NCBI GenBank assembly: GCA_023436825.1
Contig: JAEZHS010000062.1
Location: 1-5,843, forward strand
Reading direction: 5' to 3'
DNA from: Pseudomonadota bacterium
GTDB lineage: Bacteria; Pseudomonadota; Alphaproteobacteria; Reyranellales; Reyranellaceae
Length of the DNA stretch: 5,843 nucleotides
Shown: piece after piece, positions 1 to 4,631 of the stretch
Numbering within the stretch: position 1 is the stretch's first letter
Layout of the letters: every line of letters starts with the position of its first letter
The notes under the pieces: generated by a model
Seen by the model: the letters and a program-made list of their open reading frames with translations, nothing else
Told to the model about the DNA's origin: nothing
The model's database searches: none
Made by a program: the position numbers and the translations under genes

Positions 1-284
1 GTCGATCATCTCACGCTCCCAAGCACACAAGCGATAACGCCGATCGCGCGGCGCGGCTCTGTGGCCAAGAAGGAACCGGCACATGCCGGCAAAAGCCGTG
101 GCGTTCATGCCACACGTGAGACCGGCCGGTGTCCTGAACAGCCGTCTGCATACGCGTCGCGAGGTGGTGACTCTGTGGCAAATGCCACCGAGTCAACTGC
201 GCGTGCGACGTGCGACCGCACCCGCAACCGAGCAACCCTTTCGAGGGTCAGGCGCGCTGCGACAGTGGACGCTGACACAGGCCG
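1..284. other. Stretch without a supportable gene
   Basis: No open frame here resembles a known protein or shows a convincing ribosome-binding site with alpha-proteobacterial codon bias. Short frames exist on both strands, but their translations are rich in Arg, His, Ser and Thr, as expected from out-of-frame GC-rich DNA. No tRNA or rRNA pattern is visible. A few short perfect inverted repeats occur (GTGGC at 98-102 with GCCAC at 109-113; GTGGCA at 175-180 with TGCCAC at 183-188), without a T-run that would make them intrinsic terminators. The stretch could be spacer DNA or the edge of a gene lying outside the window. Confidence 0.5.
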
Positions 285-390
285 ACCTCACTCTGAGGAG
301 GCCCGCAGGGCCGTCTCGAAGGGTGGGCTACATCGTCTTTGTTGCCATCCTTCGTGACGCCGCGCTGCGCGCGGCTCCTCAGGATGAGGT
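285..390. repeat. Palindromic intergenic repeat, copy 1 (four-way-junction fold)
   Basis: This is an imperfect inverted repeat of 106 bp, related to the copy at 4136-4247. On paper it folds as outer stem 285-300 with 375-390 (one C-A mismatch, one G-T wobble), left hairpin 301-311 (GCCC, loop GCA, GGGC), inner stem 312-326 with 345-359 (one T-T mismatch, one G-T wobble, apical loop 327-344) and right hairpin 360-374 (CCGCGC, loop TGC, GCGCGG). No base is left unpaired at the junction. The copy lies about 34 bp beyond the stop codon of the minus-strand oxidoreductase gene, where a transcript would carry it as a 3' structure; a terminator or RNA-stabiliser role is only inferred. Elements of this sequence type are common between genes in Bradyrhizobium-like genomes. 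The copy is more diverged than copy 2, so probably older. Confidence 0.85.
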
Positions 391-423
391 CATCTGTGGA
401 TCACTATTCAATGAACGCAGGCA

Positions 424-1449
424 CTAGCGCCGCGTCGGATCGTCCGAGACCTGCACCAGGAGCTTGCCGAAGTTCCGGCCCTTGAGCAGGCCGATGAAGG
501 CTTCGGGGGCGTTGTCGATGCCCTTCACGATGTCCTCGCGGTACTTGATCCTGCCCGTCTTCACCAGCGATGGGACTTCCTTCCAGAAGCCGTCCATGTC
601 GGCGAAATGATCGGAGACGATGAAGCCGGTAACGGTGGCGCGCTTGATCAGCAGCAGGCGCCAGTCGGGACCGGGGCTGGGCTGCATCTCGTTGTAATGC
701 GCGATCAGCCCGCACAGGGGCACGCGCGCGAAGTCGTTGAGCTGCGGCACGACGGCGGCCTGGACGGCGCCGCCGACATTCTCGAAATAGACGTCGATGC
801 CCTTGGGGGCGGCGGCGCGGACCTCCTTGAACAGGTTGGCGCCGGCCGCGCGGTAGTCGACGCAGGCATCGAAGCCCAGCTCGCTGACGACGTAGTCGCA
901 CTTCTCCTTGCCGCCGGCGATGCCGACGGCGCGGCAGCCATGGACCTTGGCGAGCTGGCCGACCACCGAGCCGACCGCGCCCGAGGCCGCCGACACCACC
1001 ACCGTTTCGCCCGCCTTGGGCTTGCCGATCTTCATCAGGCCCCACCATGCCGTCATGCCCGGCATGCCGAGCACCGACAGCGCCGCCGACAAGGGCGCGG
1101 CGTCGGGGTCGAGCTTCATCGACATGGCGCCGTTCGATACGGCGTGGCTCTGCCAACCCGAATATTCGACGACGTAGTCGCCTTCCTTGAACCTGGGGTT
1201 CTTCGACTTGATCACCTGGCCGACCGTGCCGCCGACCATGGCGTCGCCGAGATTGACGTTGGCGGCATAACCCTTGGCCTCGGCCATGCGGCCACGCATG
1301 TAGGGATCGAGCGACAGCCAGATGGTGCGCGACAGATACTCGCCGTCCTTCGGCTCGGGCATGGGCGCATCGACGATGTCGAAGTTGCTCGGCGTCGGCT
1401 CGCCCTGCGGGCGCGACTTCAAGAGCACGCGGCGGTTGGTGTTCGTCAT
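424..1449 (-). CDS. NADPH-dependent oxidoreductase, CurA / zinc-independent MDR family
   Basis: The 341-residue product belongs to the medium-chain dehydrogenase/reductase superfamily, in the zinc-free branch that includes E. coli CurA (curcumin/dihydrocurcumin reductase) and leukotriene B4 12-hydroxydehydrogenase/prostaglandin reductases. These cytosolic enzymes reduce the C=C bond of alpha,beta-unsaturated carbonyls with NADPH. Visible marks are LSLDPYMR (45-52), GMPGMTAWWGL (128-138), the Rossmann-fold dinucleotide loop AASGAVGSVVGQ (154-165), the AGGKEK stretch (178-183) expected to bind the NADP phosphate, FENVGG (222-227) and the C-terminal GRNFGKLLV (324-332). The structural-zinc cysteine cluster of true alcohol dehydrogenases is absent. 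Length is normal for the family. The start at 1449 was chosen because GGAG (1457-1460) precedes it by 7 nt and the family N-terminus begins there; the frame runs on upstream to 1563, but that extension is not homologous and would run into the divergent gene. The exact substrate is unknown. Confidence 0.93.
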   Translation of the reverse strand: MTNTNRRVLLKSRPQGEPTPSNFDIVDAPMPEPKDGEYLSRTIWLSLDPYMRGRMAEAKGYAANVNLGDAMVGGTVGQVIKSKNPRFKEGDYVVEYSGWQSHAVSNGAMSMKLDPDAAPLSAALSVLGMPGMTAWWGLMKIGKPKAGETVVVSAASGAVGSVVGQLAKVHGCRAVGIAGGKEKCDYVVSELGFDACVDYRAAGANLFKEVRAAAPKGIDVYFENVGGAVQAAVVPQLNDFARVPLCGLIAHYNEMQPSPGPDWRLLLIKRATVTGFIVSDHFADMDGFWKEVPSLVKTGRIKYREDIVKGIDNAPEAFIGLLKGRNFGKLLVQVSDDPTRR

Positions 1450-1513
1450 TCTCGATCTCCGATAGTCAATCTGTGGAACTTTTGCGGCCGGCGTCCGTTT
1501 ATCGCACGCCGCC

Positions 1514-1519
1514 AGGAGG
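1514..1519 (+). promoter_or_regulatory. Strong ribosome-binding site fixing a TTG start
   Basis: A perfect AGGAGG lies 6 nt before the TTG at 1526. There is no ATG or GTG at a suitable distance in this frame, and the peptide that follows the TTG is a clean signal sequence, so this site decides the start of the RcnB/CigR-like gene. The 76-bp gap to the divergent oxidoreductase start must hold both promoters. I see no hexamer pair good enough to call. Confidence 0.85.
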
Positions 1520-1525
1520 CCTGTC

Positions 1526-2044
1526 TTGAAGCTCTCTCTCGTTCTCGTTGCCCTCATCGCCACTGCTTTTGCCCAGCCCGCACTGGCTCAGAAGGACAAG
1601 GACGATAAACCCGGCCGCGGCGGCGGCCCGGACAAGGCCATGCACGGCAGAGGCAACGACAACGCGCCCGGCCAAGGACAAGGCCAAGGACAGGGTGCGC
1701 GCGGCAACCAGCCGGGAGCACCAGGCAACGTCGTCGTCGCCGATCGCGACCGCAATGCCGTCTACACCTACTACCGCAATGACTTCGCGGCCGGGAACTG
1801 CCCGCCGGGGTTGGCCAAGAAGAACAACGGCTGCCTGCCGCCGGGCCAGGCCAAGAAGCTGTGGGCGATCGGCCAACCGCTACCCGGCACGGTCACCTTC
1901 TATCCTCTGCCCGGTCCGCTCCTGATGCAGCTCACGCCGCCGCCGTCCGGCTACCAGTATGTGCGGGTCGCCAACGACATCCTGCTGATGGCGATCGGCA
2001 CGCGCATGATCACGGCGGCGATCGCCGACCTCAGCGCGATGTAG
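1526..2044 (+). CDS. Exported RcnB/CigR-like small protein
   Basis: This 172-residue protein has a typical Sec signal peptide: a Lys at position 2, a hydrophobic core (3-16) and a probable cleavage ALA|Q after residue 21. A hydrophilic Gly/Pro/Gln/Lys/Asp-rich linker follows (22-68), including a GQ repeat (49-57). The conserved domain starts near YTYYRNDF (80-87), contains NCPPGLAKK (91-99) and GCLPPGQAKK (102-111), and ends with YVRVANDILLMAIGTRMI (145-162). The PPG-x-AKK double motif and the last block are typical of the RcnB family, which includes periplasmic RcnB (nickel/cobalt homeostasis in E. coli) and Salmonella CigR. Cys92 and Cys103 flank the duplicated motif and could form a disulfide. 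Function here is not known: neither metal nor virulence genes are nearby. It diverges from the oxidoreductase and converges on the marR/glycosyltransferase remnant, with which its last 94 bp overlap in antisense. The start codon is TTG. Confidence 0.8.
   Translation: MKLSLVLVALIATAFAQPALAQKDKDDKPGRGGGPDKAMHGRGNDNAPGQGQGQGQGARGNQPGAPGNVVVADRDRNAVYTYYRNDFAAGNCPPGLAKKNNGCLPPGQAKKLWAIGQPLPGTVTFYPLPGPLLMQLTPPPSGYQYVRVANDILLMAIGTRMITAAIADLSAM
1670..1693 (+). repeat. Two tandem 12-bp units coding for Gly-Gln repeats
   Basis: GGCCAAGGACAA is followed directly by GGCCAAGGACAG. Each unit encodes Gly-Gln-Gly-Gln within the linker of the exported RcnB/CigR-like protein (residues 49-56). The unit is a multiple of three, so gain or loss of copies would keep the frame. 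It lies between the signal peptide and the conserved domain, where length variation would be tolerated. Confidence 0.8.
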
Positions 2045-2205
2045 CGCAGGCTTTCAGGGAACACTCGCGGCACCTCGCGGTGCGTCCAACCGCTGACGAT
2101 CGCCGTGGCCTGATGGCCGCGCGCGACAAGGCCCTTCATCAGCGACAGGAACGCCGCCTCCATGCCACCGACGGTCGAGCCGCCGGTGAAGAACAGGAAC
2201 CTCAC
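1951..2205 (-). pseudogene. Truncated glycosyltransferase family 4-like N-terminus
   Basis: The frame opens with a GTG at 2205 that overlaps the marR stop codon (GTGA). Its first residues, FLFFTGGSTVGGMEAAF (3-19) followed by LMKGLVARGHQATAIVSGW (22-40), match the beginning of GT-B glycosyltransferases: a first beta strand, the Gly-Gly-Met-Glu loop, a helix, then Arg-Gly-His and a second beta strand. Similarity fades after about residue 47. From residue 54 the frame is simply the antisense of the RcnB/CigR-like gene and stops at 1951. A complete enzyme of this kind is about 350-400 residues, so only roughly the first 50 codons (about 2045-2205) survive. This is a gene remnant cut at a rearrangement near 2045-2065. 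It is unlikely to have activity; expression as a short coupled peptide cannot be excluded. Confidence 0.6.
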
Positions 2206-2648
2206 GAGCGCTCGTCGATCAGGTGGCCCAACAGCTCGGCGAGCGTCGCCGCCTGCTTGTCCGACAGGCGCTGGCCGACCGCGGCCTCGATGGCGCGGGC
2301 ATAGACCGGCCACATGCGCCAGCGCATCGCGCGGCCGGCCTCGGTGACGGCAATGAGCTGGCCTCGCCCGTCATCGGCGCACGGCCGCCGCTCGACGTAG
2401 CCTGCGGCTTCGATGCGGTCGACCAGACGCGACAGGTTGTACTGCGCGAGCAGCATGGCCCGTTCGAGCTCGAAGGGCCGCAGGCCGTCCTTGCCGGCGC
2501 GTTCGGTCTCGAGCAGCACGTCGTACCAGGCGAGCGGCGGCAGCCCTGCCGCCTTCAGCGCGCCCTCGATCGCGCCCAGCGCCCGATGCTGCGCCTTCAT
2601 CAGGCGGGCCCATGCCCGGATCGTCGCCTCGGACGGCTTGTCGCTCAT
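2202..2648 (-). CDS. MarR-family transcriptional regulator
   Basis: The 148-residue product has the length and layout of MarR winged-helix repressors, which act as homodimers on palindromic operators and are usually released by small aromatic or electrophilic ligands or by thiol oxidation. An N-terminal dimerisation helix (6-33) is followed by the helix-turn-helix, with recognition helix LLAQYNLSRLVDRIEAAGYV (66-85), and the beta wing around ERRPCADDGRGQLIAVTEAG (86-105), carrying the family's Asp-x-Arg-Gly pattern (D93, R95, G96). The C-terminal helices (113-145) complete the dimer interface. Its single Cys (90) is in the wing, so a two-cysteine OhrR-type switch is unlikely. The ATG at 2648 was chosen over an upstream one (2708) because GAGGT precedes it (2659-2663) and the upstream ATG lies inside the operator. 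It is divergent from the GST gene and probably represses both itself and that operon through the sites at 2677-2713. Its stop codon overlaps the GTG of the glycosyltransferase remnant. Confidence 0.93.
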   Translation of the reverse strand: MSDKPSEATIRAWARLMKAQHRALGAIEGALKAAGLPPLAWYDVLLETERAGKDGLRPFELERAMLLAQYNLSRLVDRIEAAGYVERRPCADDGRGQLIAVTEAGRAMRWRMWPVYARAIEAAVGQRLSDKQAATLAELLGHLIDERS

Positions 2649-2671
2649 GGCGCAGTTTACCTCGCCTTGAC

Positions 2672-2677
2672 AGTATA
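2672..2677 (-). promoter_or_regulatory. Possible -10 box of marR
   Basis: Read on the minus strand this is TATACT, a 5/6 match to TATAAT, about 23 bp before the marR ATG at 2648. No good -35 lies 17 bp away; TTGCAT (2697-2702) is present at a 19-bp spacing. The site touches operator 1, which fits an autoregulated gene. Confidence 0.4.
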
Positions 2678-2688
2678 TGCATCTGCAT
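2677..2688. promoter_or_regulatory. Operator-like inverted repeat O1
   Basis: ATGCA, 2 nt, TGCAT forms a perfect 5-bp inverted repeat, with partial extension outwards (T2674/A2691 and A2675/T2690 also pair). It shares its core and its 2-nt spacer with O2. The two centres are 20 bp apart, close to two helical turns, so two repressor dimers would sit on the same face of the DNA. It lies in the spacer of the GST promoter and over the likely marR -10. Confidence 0.65.
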
Positions 2689-2691
2689 TTA

Positions 2692-2713
2692 TTTGAATGC
2701 AACTGCATTCAAA
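2692..2713. promoter_or_regulatory. Operator-like inverted repeat O2 (probable MarR site)
   Basis: A perfect palindrome with 10-bp arms: TTTGAATGCA, a 2-nt centre (AC), then TGCATTCAAA. Size and symmetry suit a MarR dimer, and the position between divergent marR and GST genes is the classical place for its operator. It covers the -10 and the predicted start of the GST promoter. I do not recognise it as the published site of a named regulator. Confidence 0.8.
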
Positions 2714-2724
2714 CAGAGCATCTC

Positions 2725-3384
2725 ATGTCTCCTTCCCTGACCCTCATCAGCCATCACCTCTGCCCCTACGTGCAGCGGGCCGCCATCTCGCTGGCCGAGA
2801 AGGCAGTGCCGTTCGAGCGCGTCCATGTCGATCTCGCCGACAAGCCGGCCTGGTTCCTCGACCTCTCTCCGCTCGGCAAGACGCCGGTGCTCAAGGTCGG
2901 CGACCGCGCCATCTTCGAGAGTGCCGTGATCCTGGAATATCTCGAGGAGACGCGGCCGCATCCGCTGCATCCGGCCGATCCTCTGCGGCGGGCCGAGCAC
3001 CGCGCCTGGATGGAGTTCGGCTCGGCCGTCCTGGACGACATCGCCGGCCTCTATTCGGCCAAGGACGCGGCCTCGTTCCGGGCAAAAGCCGAGGCGCTGG
3101 CGGCGAAGTTCGCGCGGCTGGAAAACCGCCTGGGAGAAGGTCCTTGGTTCGATGGCGACTTCTCGCTGGTCGATGCGGTGTTCGGCCCGGTGTTCCGCTA
3201 TTTCGACGTGTTCGACCGCATCGGCACGCTCGGGATCCTGGCCGGCAATCTCAAGATTGCCGCCTGGCGCAGCGCGCTTGCAGCGAGGCCGTCAATCAAG
3301 CAGGCGGTCAACACCGACTATGAGATCCGACTGGAGCGCTTTCTCGCTCAGCGCAATTCACATCTCTCGACCTTGATGCATTAG
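2725..3384 (+). CDS. Glutathione S-transferase family protein
   Basis: The 219-residue cytosolic protein has the two-domain GST layout. In the N-terminal thioredoxin-like domain (about 4-78), HHLCPYVQRAA (10-20) carries a Cys-Pro-Tyr motif. Cys13 is at the catalytic position, as in omega-, beta- and lambda-like classes, which favour thiol-transfer or dehalogenation/reduction chemistry over classical Ser/Tyr conjugation. The cis-proline is Pro54 (KTPVLKV) and the glutathione gamma-glutamyl contact is Glu65-Ser66. The helical C-terminal domain (about 88-212) contains the buried N-capping box FSLVDAVFGP (146-155). The ATG at 2725 was chosen, with a modest AGAG at 2715-2718, because the upstream ATG at 2677 in the same frame would place the start inside the operator and before the predicted transcription start. 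The gene is divergent from marR, so electrophile- or xenobiotic-induced expression is likely; it heads an apparent operon of four genes. The substrate is unknown. Confidence 0.92.
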   Translation: MSPSLTLISHHLCPYVQRAAISLAEKAVPFERVHVDLADKPAWFLDLSPLGKTPVLKVGDRAIFESAVILEYLEETRPHPLHPADPLRRAEHRAWMEFGSAVLDDIAGLYSAKDAASFRAKAEALAAKFARLENRLGEGPWFDGDFSLVDAVFGPVFRYFDVFDRIGTLGILAGNLKIAAWRSALAARPSIKQAVNTDYEIRLERFLAQRNSHLSTLMH

Positions 3385-3403
3385 CCGGCTAAGACCCGGC
3401 GTA

Positions 3404-4120
3404 ATGAAACGGACATATCTCTGCCTGCCCGGCGCCTGGATGGGCGCCTGGTCGTGGCGATTCGTGGTGGAGCGTCTGCACGCCGCCGGGCATGACGCCC
3501 GGGCCCTGCCCTTTCGCGGTGTCGGCGAGCGCGCCGCCGAGCTGTCGCCCGAGCTCGACAACGACGTGTTCGTGGCCGACATCGTGGCGGCGCTGGAACG
3601 GGACGACCTTTCAGACATTGTCCTGGTCGGCCACAGCTTCGGCAGCCTGATCGCCAGCCTGGTGACCGACCGCGTGCCCGAACGCATCGCCCATCTCGTG
3701 ATCATCGACGGCGGCATCGCCCAGGATGGCCAGTCGATCTTCGGCCGCATTCCGGCTGCGATCGTCGCCAAGCGCAAGAAGCTGGTGACGGTGGTGAACG
3801 GCACCGAGGTCCTGCCCTTCGCGCCGGTCGGCAGCCTGATCATCGACGATCCCGAACTGGCGGCGTGGACGCATCGCCAGCTCACGCCGCATCCGGTGGC
3901 CTGCTACACCAAGCCGATCCGCCTGAACAATCCCGCCGGCAACGGGCGGCCTATGACCTACATCGCCTGCACCAGGCCGCGCTATCCGGTGTCGGCCGGC
4001 ATGCACGAGAAGGTCCAGGCGATGCCGCACATCCGCTACCGGCCGATCGAGGCCGGCCACAACTGCATCATCTCCGCGCCCGACCTCGTGGCGAAGGAAC
4101 TGCTGGAGATTCCGCGATGA
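3404..4120 (+). CDS. Alpha/beta hydrolase (esterase / methylesterase-like)
   Basis: The 238-residue product is a compact alpha/beta hydrolase of the group related to EstC and plant methylesterase/hydroxynitrile-lyase proteins. LCLPGAWMGAWSW (6-18) provides the oxyanion-hole loop after the first strand. The nucleophile elbow is VGHSFGS (75-81) with Ser78, and the catalytic His is His219 in EAGHNCI (216-222). The usual acid after strand 7 is not obvious: YIACTRPRYPV (186-196) shows Arg-Pro-Arg where related enzymes tend to have an Asp or Glu. Asp102 after strand 6 could substitute. No signal peptide is seen, so it should be cytosolic. It starts 19 nt after the GST stop without a clear Shine-Dalgarno, which suggests coupling to the GST. 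Its stop is part of ATGA, opening the small frame through repeat copy 2. The substrate cannot be read from the sequence. Confidence 0.88.
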   Translation: MKRTYLCLPGAWMGAWSWRFVVERLHAAGHDARALPFRGVGERAAELSPELDNDVFVADIVAALERDDLSDIVLVGHSFGSLIASLVTDRVPERIAHLVIIDGGIAQDGQSIFGRIPAAIVAKRKKLVTVVNGTEVLPFAPVGSLIIDDPELAAWTHRQLTPHPVACYTKPIRLNNPAGNGRPMTYIACTRPRYPVSAGMHEKVQAMPHIRYRPIEAGHNCIISAPDLVAKELLEIPR

Positions 4121-4260
4121 TTGCGCACGCGCCCCACCTCACCCTGAGGAGCGGCCTGGAGGGCCGCGTCTCGAAGGGTGGGATACAGTCCCTTCGCTTG
4201 CCCACCCTTCGAGACGCCACGCTGCGCGTGGCTCCTCAGGGTGAGGTTTTTGCGCAATGA
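4117..4260 (+). CDS. Small 47-codon frame spanning repeat copy 2 (doubtful gene)
   Basis: An ATG at 4117 overlaps the hydrolase stop (ATGA), and the frame stays open through the whole palindromic repeat, ending at a TGA (4258-4260) that overlaps the ATG of the next gene (again ATGA). The peptide (LTLRSGLEGRVSKGG at 8-22, LRDATLRVAPQGEV at 31-44) is simply the repeat translated; similar peptides come from repeat copies elsewhere, including copy 1. It is therefore probably not a selected protein. Its interest is mechanical: ribosomes finishing the hydrolase could continue through the repeat and reach the DUF4406 start. Confidence 0.25.
   Translation: MIAHAPHLTLRSGLEGRVSKGGIQSLRLPTLRDATLRVAPQGEVFAQ
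4136..4247. repeat. Palindromic intergenic repeat, copy 2 (perfect four-way-junction fold)
   Basis: This 112-bp element is made of nested perfect inverted repeats: outer stem 4136-4151 with 4232-4247 (16 bp), left hairpin 4152-4166 (CGGCC, loop TGGAG, GGCCG), inner stem 4167-4182 with 4201-4216 (16 bp, apical loop 4183-4200) and right hairpin 4217-4231 (CCACGC, loop TGC, GCGTGG). Every base at the junction is paired. It shares architecture and much sequence with copy 1, but the side hairpins differ with pairing kept. A 7-bp direct repeat, TTGCGCA, flanks it (4121-4127 and 4250-4256) and could be a target duplication or chance. It sits between the hydrolase and DUF4406 genes of one apparent operon. 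No transposase is present, so any mobility would be in trans. Confidence 0.92.
4240..4246 (+). promoter_or_regulatory. Ribosome-binding site inside the repeat stem
   Basis: GGTGAGG, with core GAGG at 4243-4246, is the only good Shine-Dalgarno match before the DUF4406 ATG at 4257 (10 nt from the core). It lies in the right strand of the outer stem of repeat copy 2 and would be base-paired with 4137-4143 when the RNA folds. The repeat thus appears to supply, and possibly mask, the translation signal of the downstream gene. Confidence 0.55.
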
Positions 4261-4628
4261 CGAACCAACTGATGATCCTGATTGCCGGTCCCTACCGCTC
4301 CGGCACCAACGACGATCCCGTGCTGATCCAGCGCAACGTCGACGCCATGGAGGACATGGCGCTGAAAGTGTTCCGGCGCGGCCATCTGCCGGTGCTGGGC
4401 GAATGGTTCGCCCTGCCGCTGTTGAAGCACGCCGGCTCGAAGAAGACCGGCGACGCGGTGTTCGACGAGATCTTCCATCCCGTGGCGCGCGAGCTGGTCG
4501 GCAAGTGCGACGCGGTGCTGCGCATCGGCGGGCCGTCGGCCGGCGCCGACGACATGGTCGCGACCGGCGAGCGGCTGGGCAAGCTCATCTTCCGCGACCT
4601 GTCGGAGATTCCCGAGCGCAGGCGCTGA
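4257..4628 (+). CDS. DUF4406 / nucleoside 2-deoxyribosyltransferase-like protein
   Basis: The 123-residue product resembles DUF4406 proteins, which share the fold of nucleoside 2-deoxyribosyltransferases. The N-terminal strand and phosphate-type loop IAGPYRSG (9-16) are followed by a helix (22-40), the stretch HLPVLGEWFALPL (43-55), and the strand-loop block CDAVLRIGGPSAGADDM (84-100), where transferases have a Ser-x-Gly plus acidic catalytic site; here Ser94, Gly96, Asp98 and Asp99. RLGKLIF (106-112) is the final strand. This suggests binding of a nucleotide or sugar-like ligand, but the reaction is unknown and the family is largely uncharacterised. The ATG is set by the TGAGG supplied by the preceding repeat and by the family's N-terminus. 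The MFS gene begins 3 nt after its stop, so the two are surely co-transcribed. No signal peptide or membrane segment is seen. Confidence 0.78.
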   Translation: MTNQLMILIAGPYRSGTNDDPVLIQRNVDAMEDMALKVFRRGHLPVLGEWFALPLLKHAGSKKTGDAVFDEIFHPVARELVGKCDAVLRIGGPSAGADDMVATGERLGKLIFRDLSEIPERRR

Positions 4629-4631
4629 GCG

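Larger units (their letters stand above)
2667..2695 (+). promoter_or_regulatory. Probable promoter of the GST operon
   Basis: A consensus -35 TTGACA (2667-2672) is separated by 17 bp from TATTTG (2690-2695), which matches a -10 box only at its first three positions. Transcription would start near 2702, leaving a short leader before the ATG at 2725. Both inverted repeats overlap this promoter: one fills the spacer, the other covers the -10 and the start region. Repressor binding would therefore block polymerase. The weak -10 makes the exact placement uncertain. Confidence 0.6.

Noticed and set aside
175..188. Perfect short palindrome GTGGCA-AA-TGCCAC as a possible operator
   Set aside because: It is not next to any identifiable gene start or promoter, and short inverted repeats of this size are expected in GC-rich DNA.
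285..390. CRISPR array or integron attachment site as an explanation for the palindromic repeats
   Set aside because: There are only two copies, almost 3.9 kb apart, with no regular spacers, cas genes or integrase. The sequence fits a dispersed intergenic palindromic element instead.
61..427. Two overlapping plus-strand frames of about 100 codons near the left edge
   Set aside because: Their C-terminal parts are translations of repeat copy 1, and the rest resembles no protein and lacks a good ribosome-binding site.
607..1608. 333-codon open frame on the plus strand opposite the oxidoreductase
   Set aside because: A shadow of the CurA-type gene, whose conserved motifs lie on the minus strand; it also overlaps the start of the RcnB/CigR-like gene.
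3384..3400. Short hairpin (GCCGG/CCGGC) between the GST and hydrolase genes, considered as a terminator
   Set aside because: Only a 5-bp stem with no T-run after it, and the next gene follows at once on the same strand.
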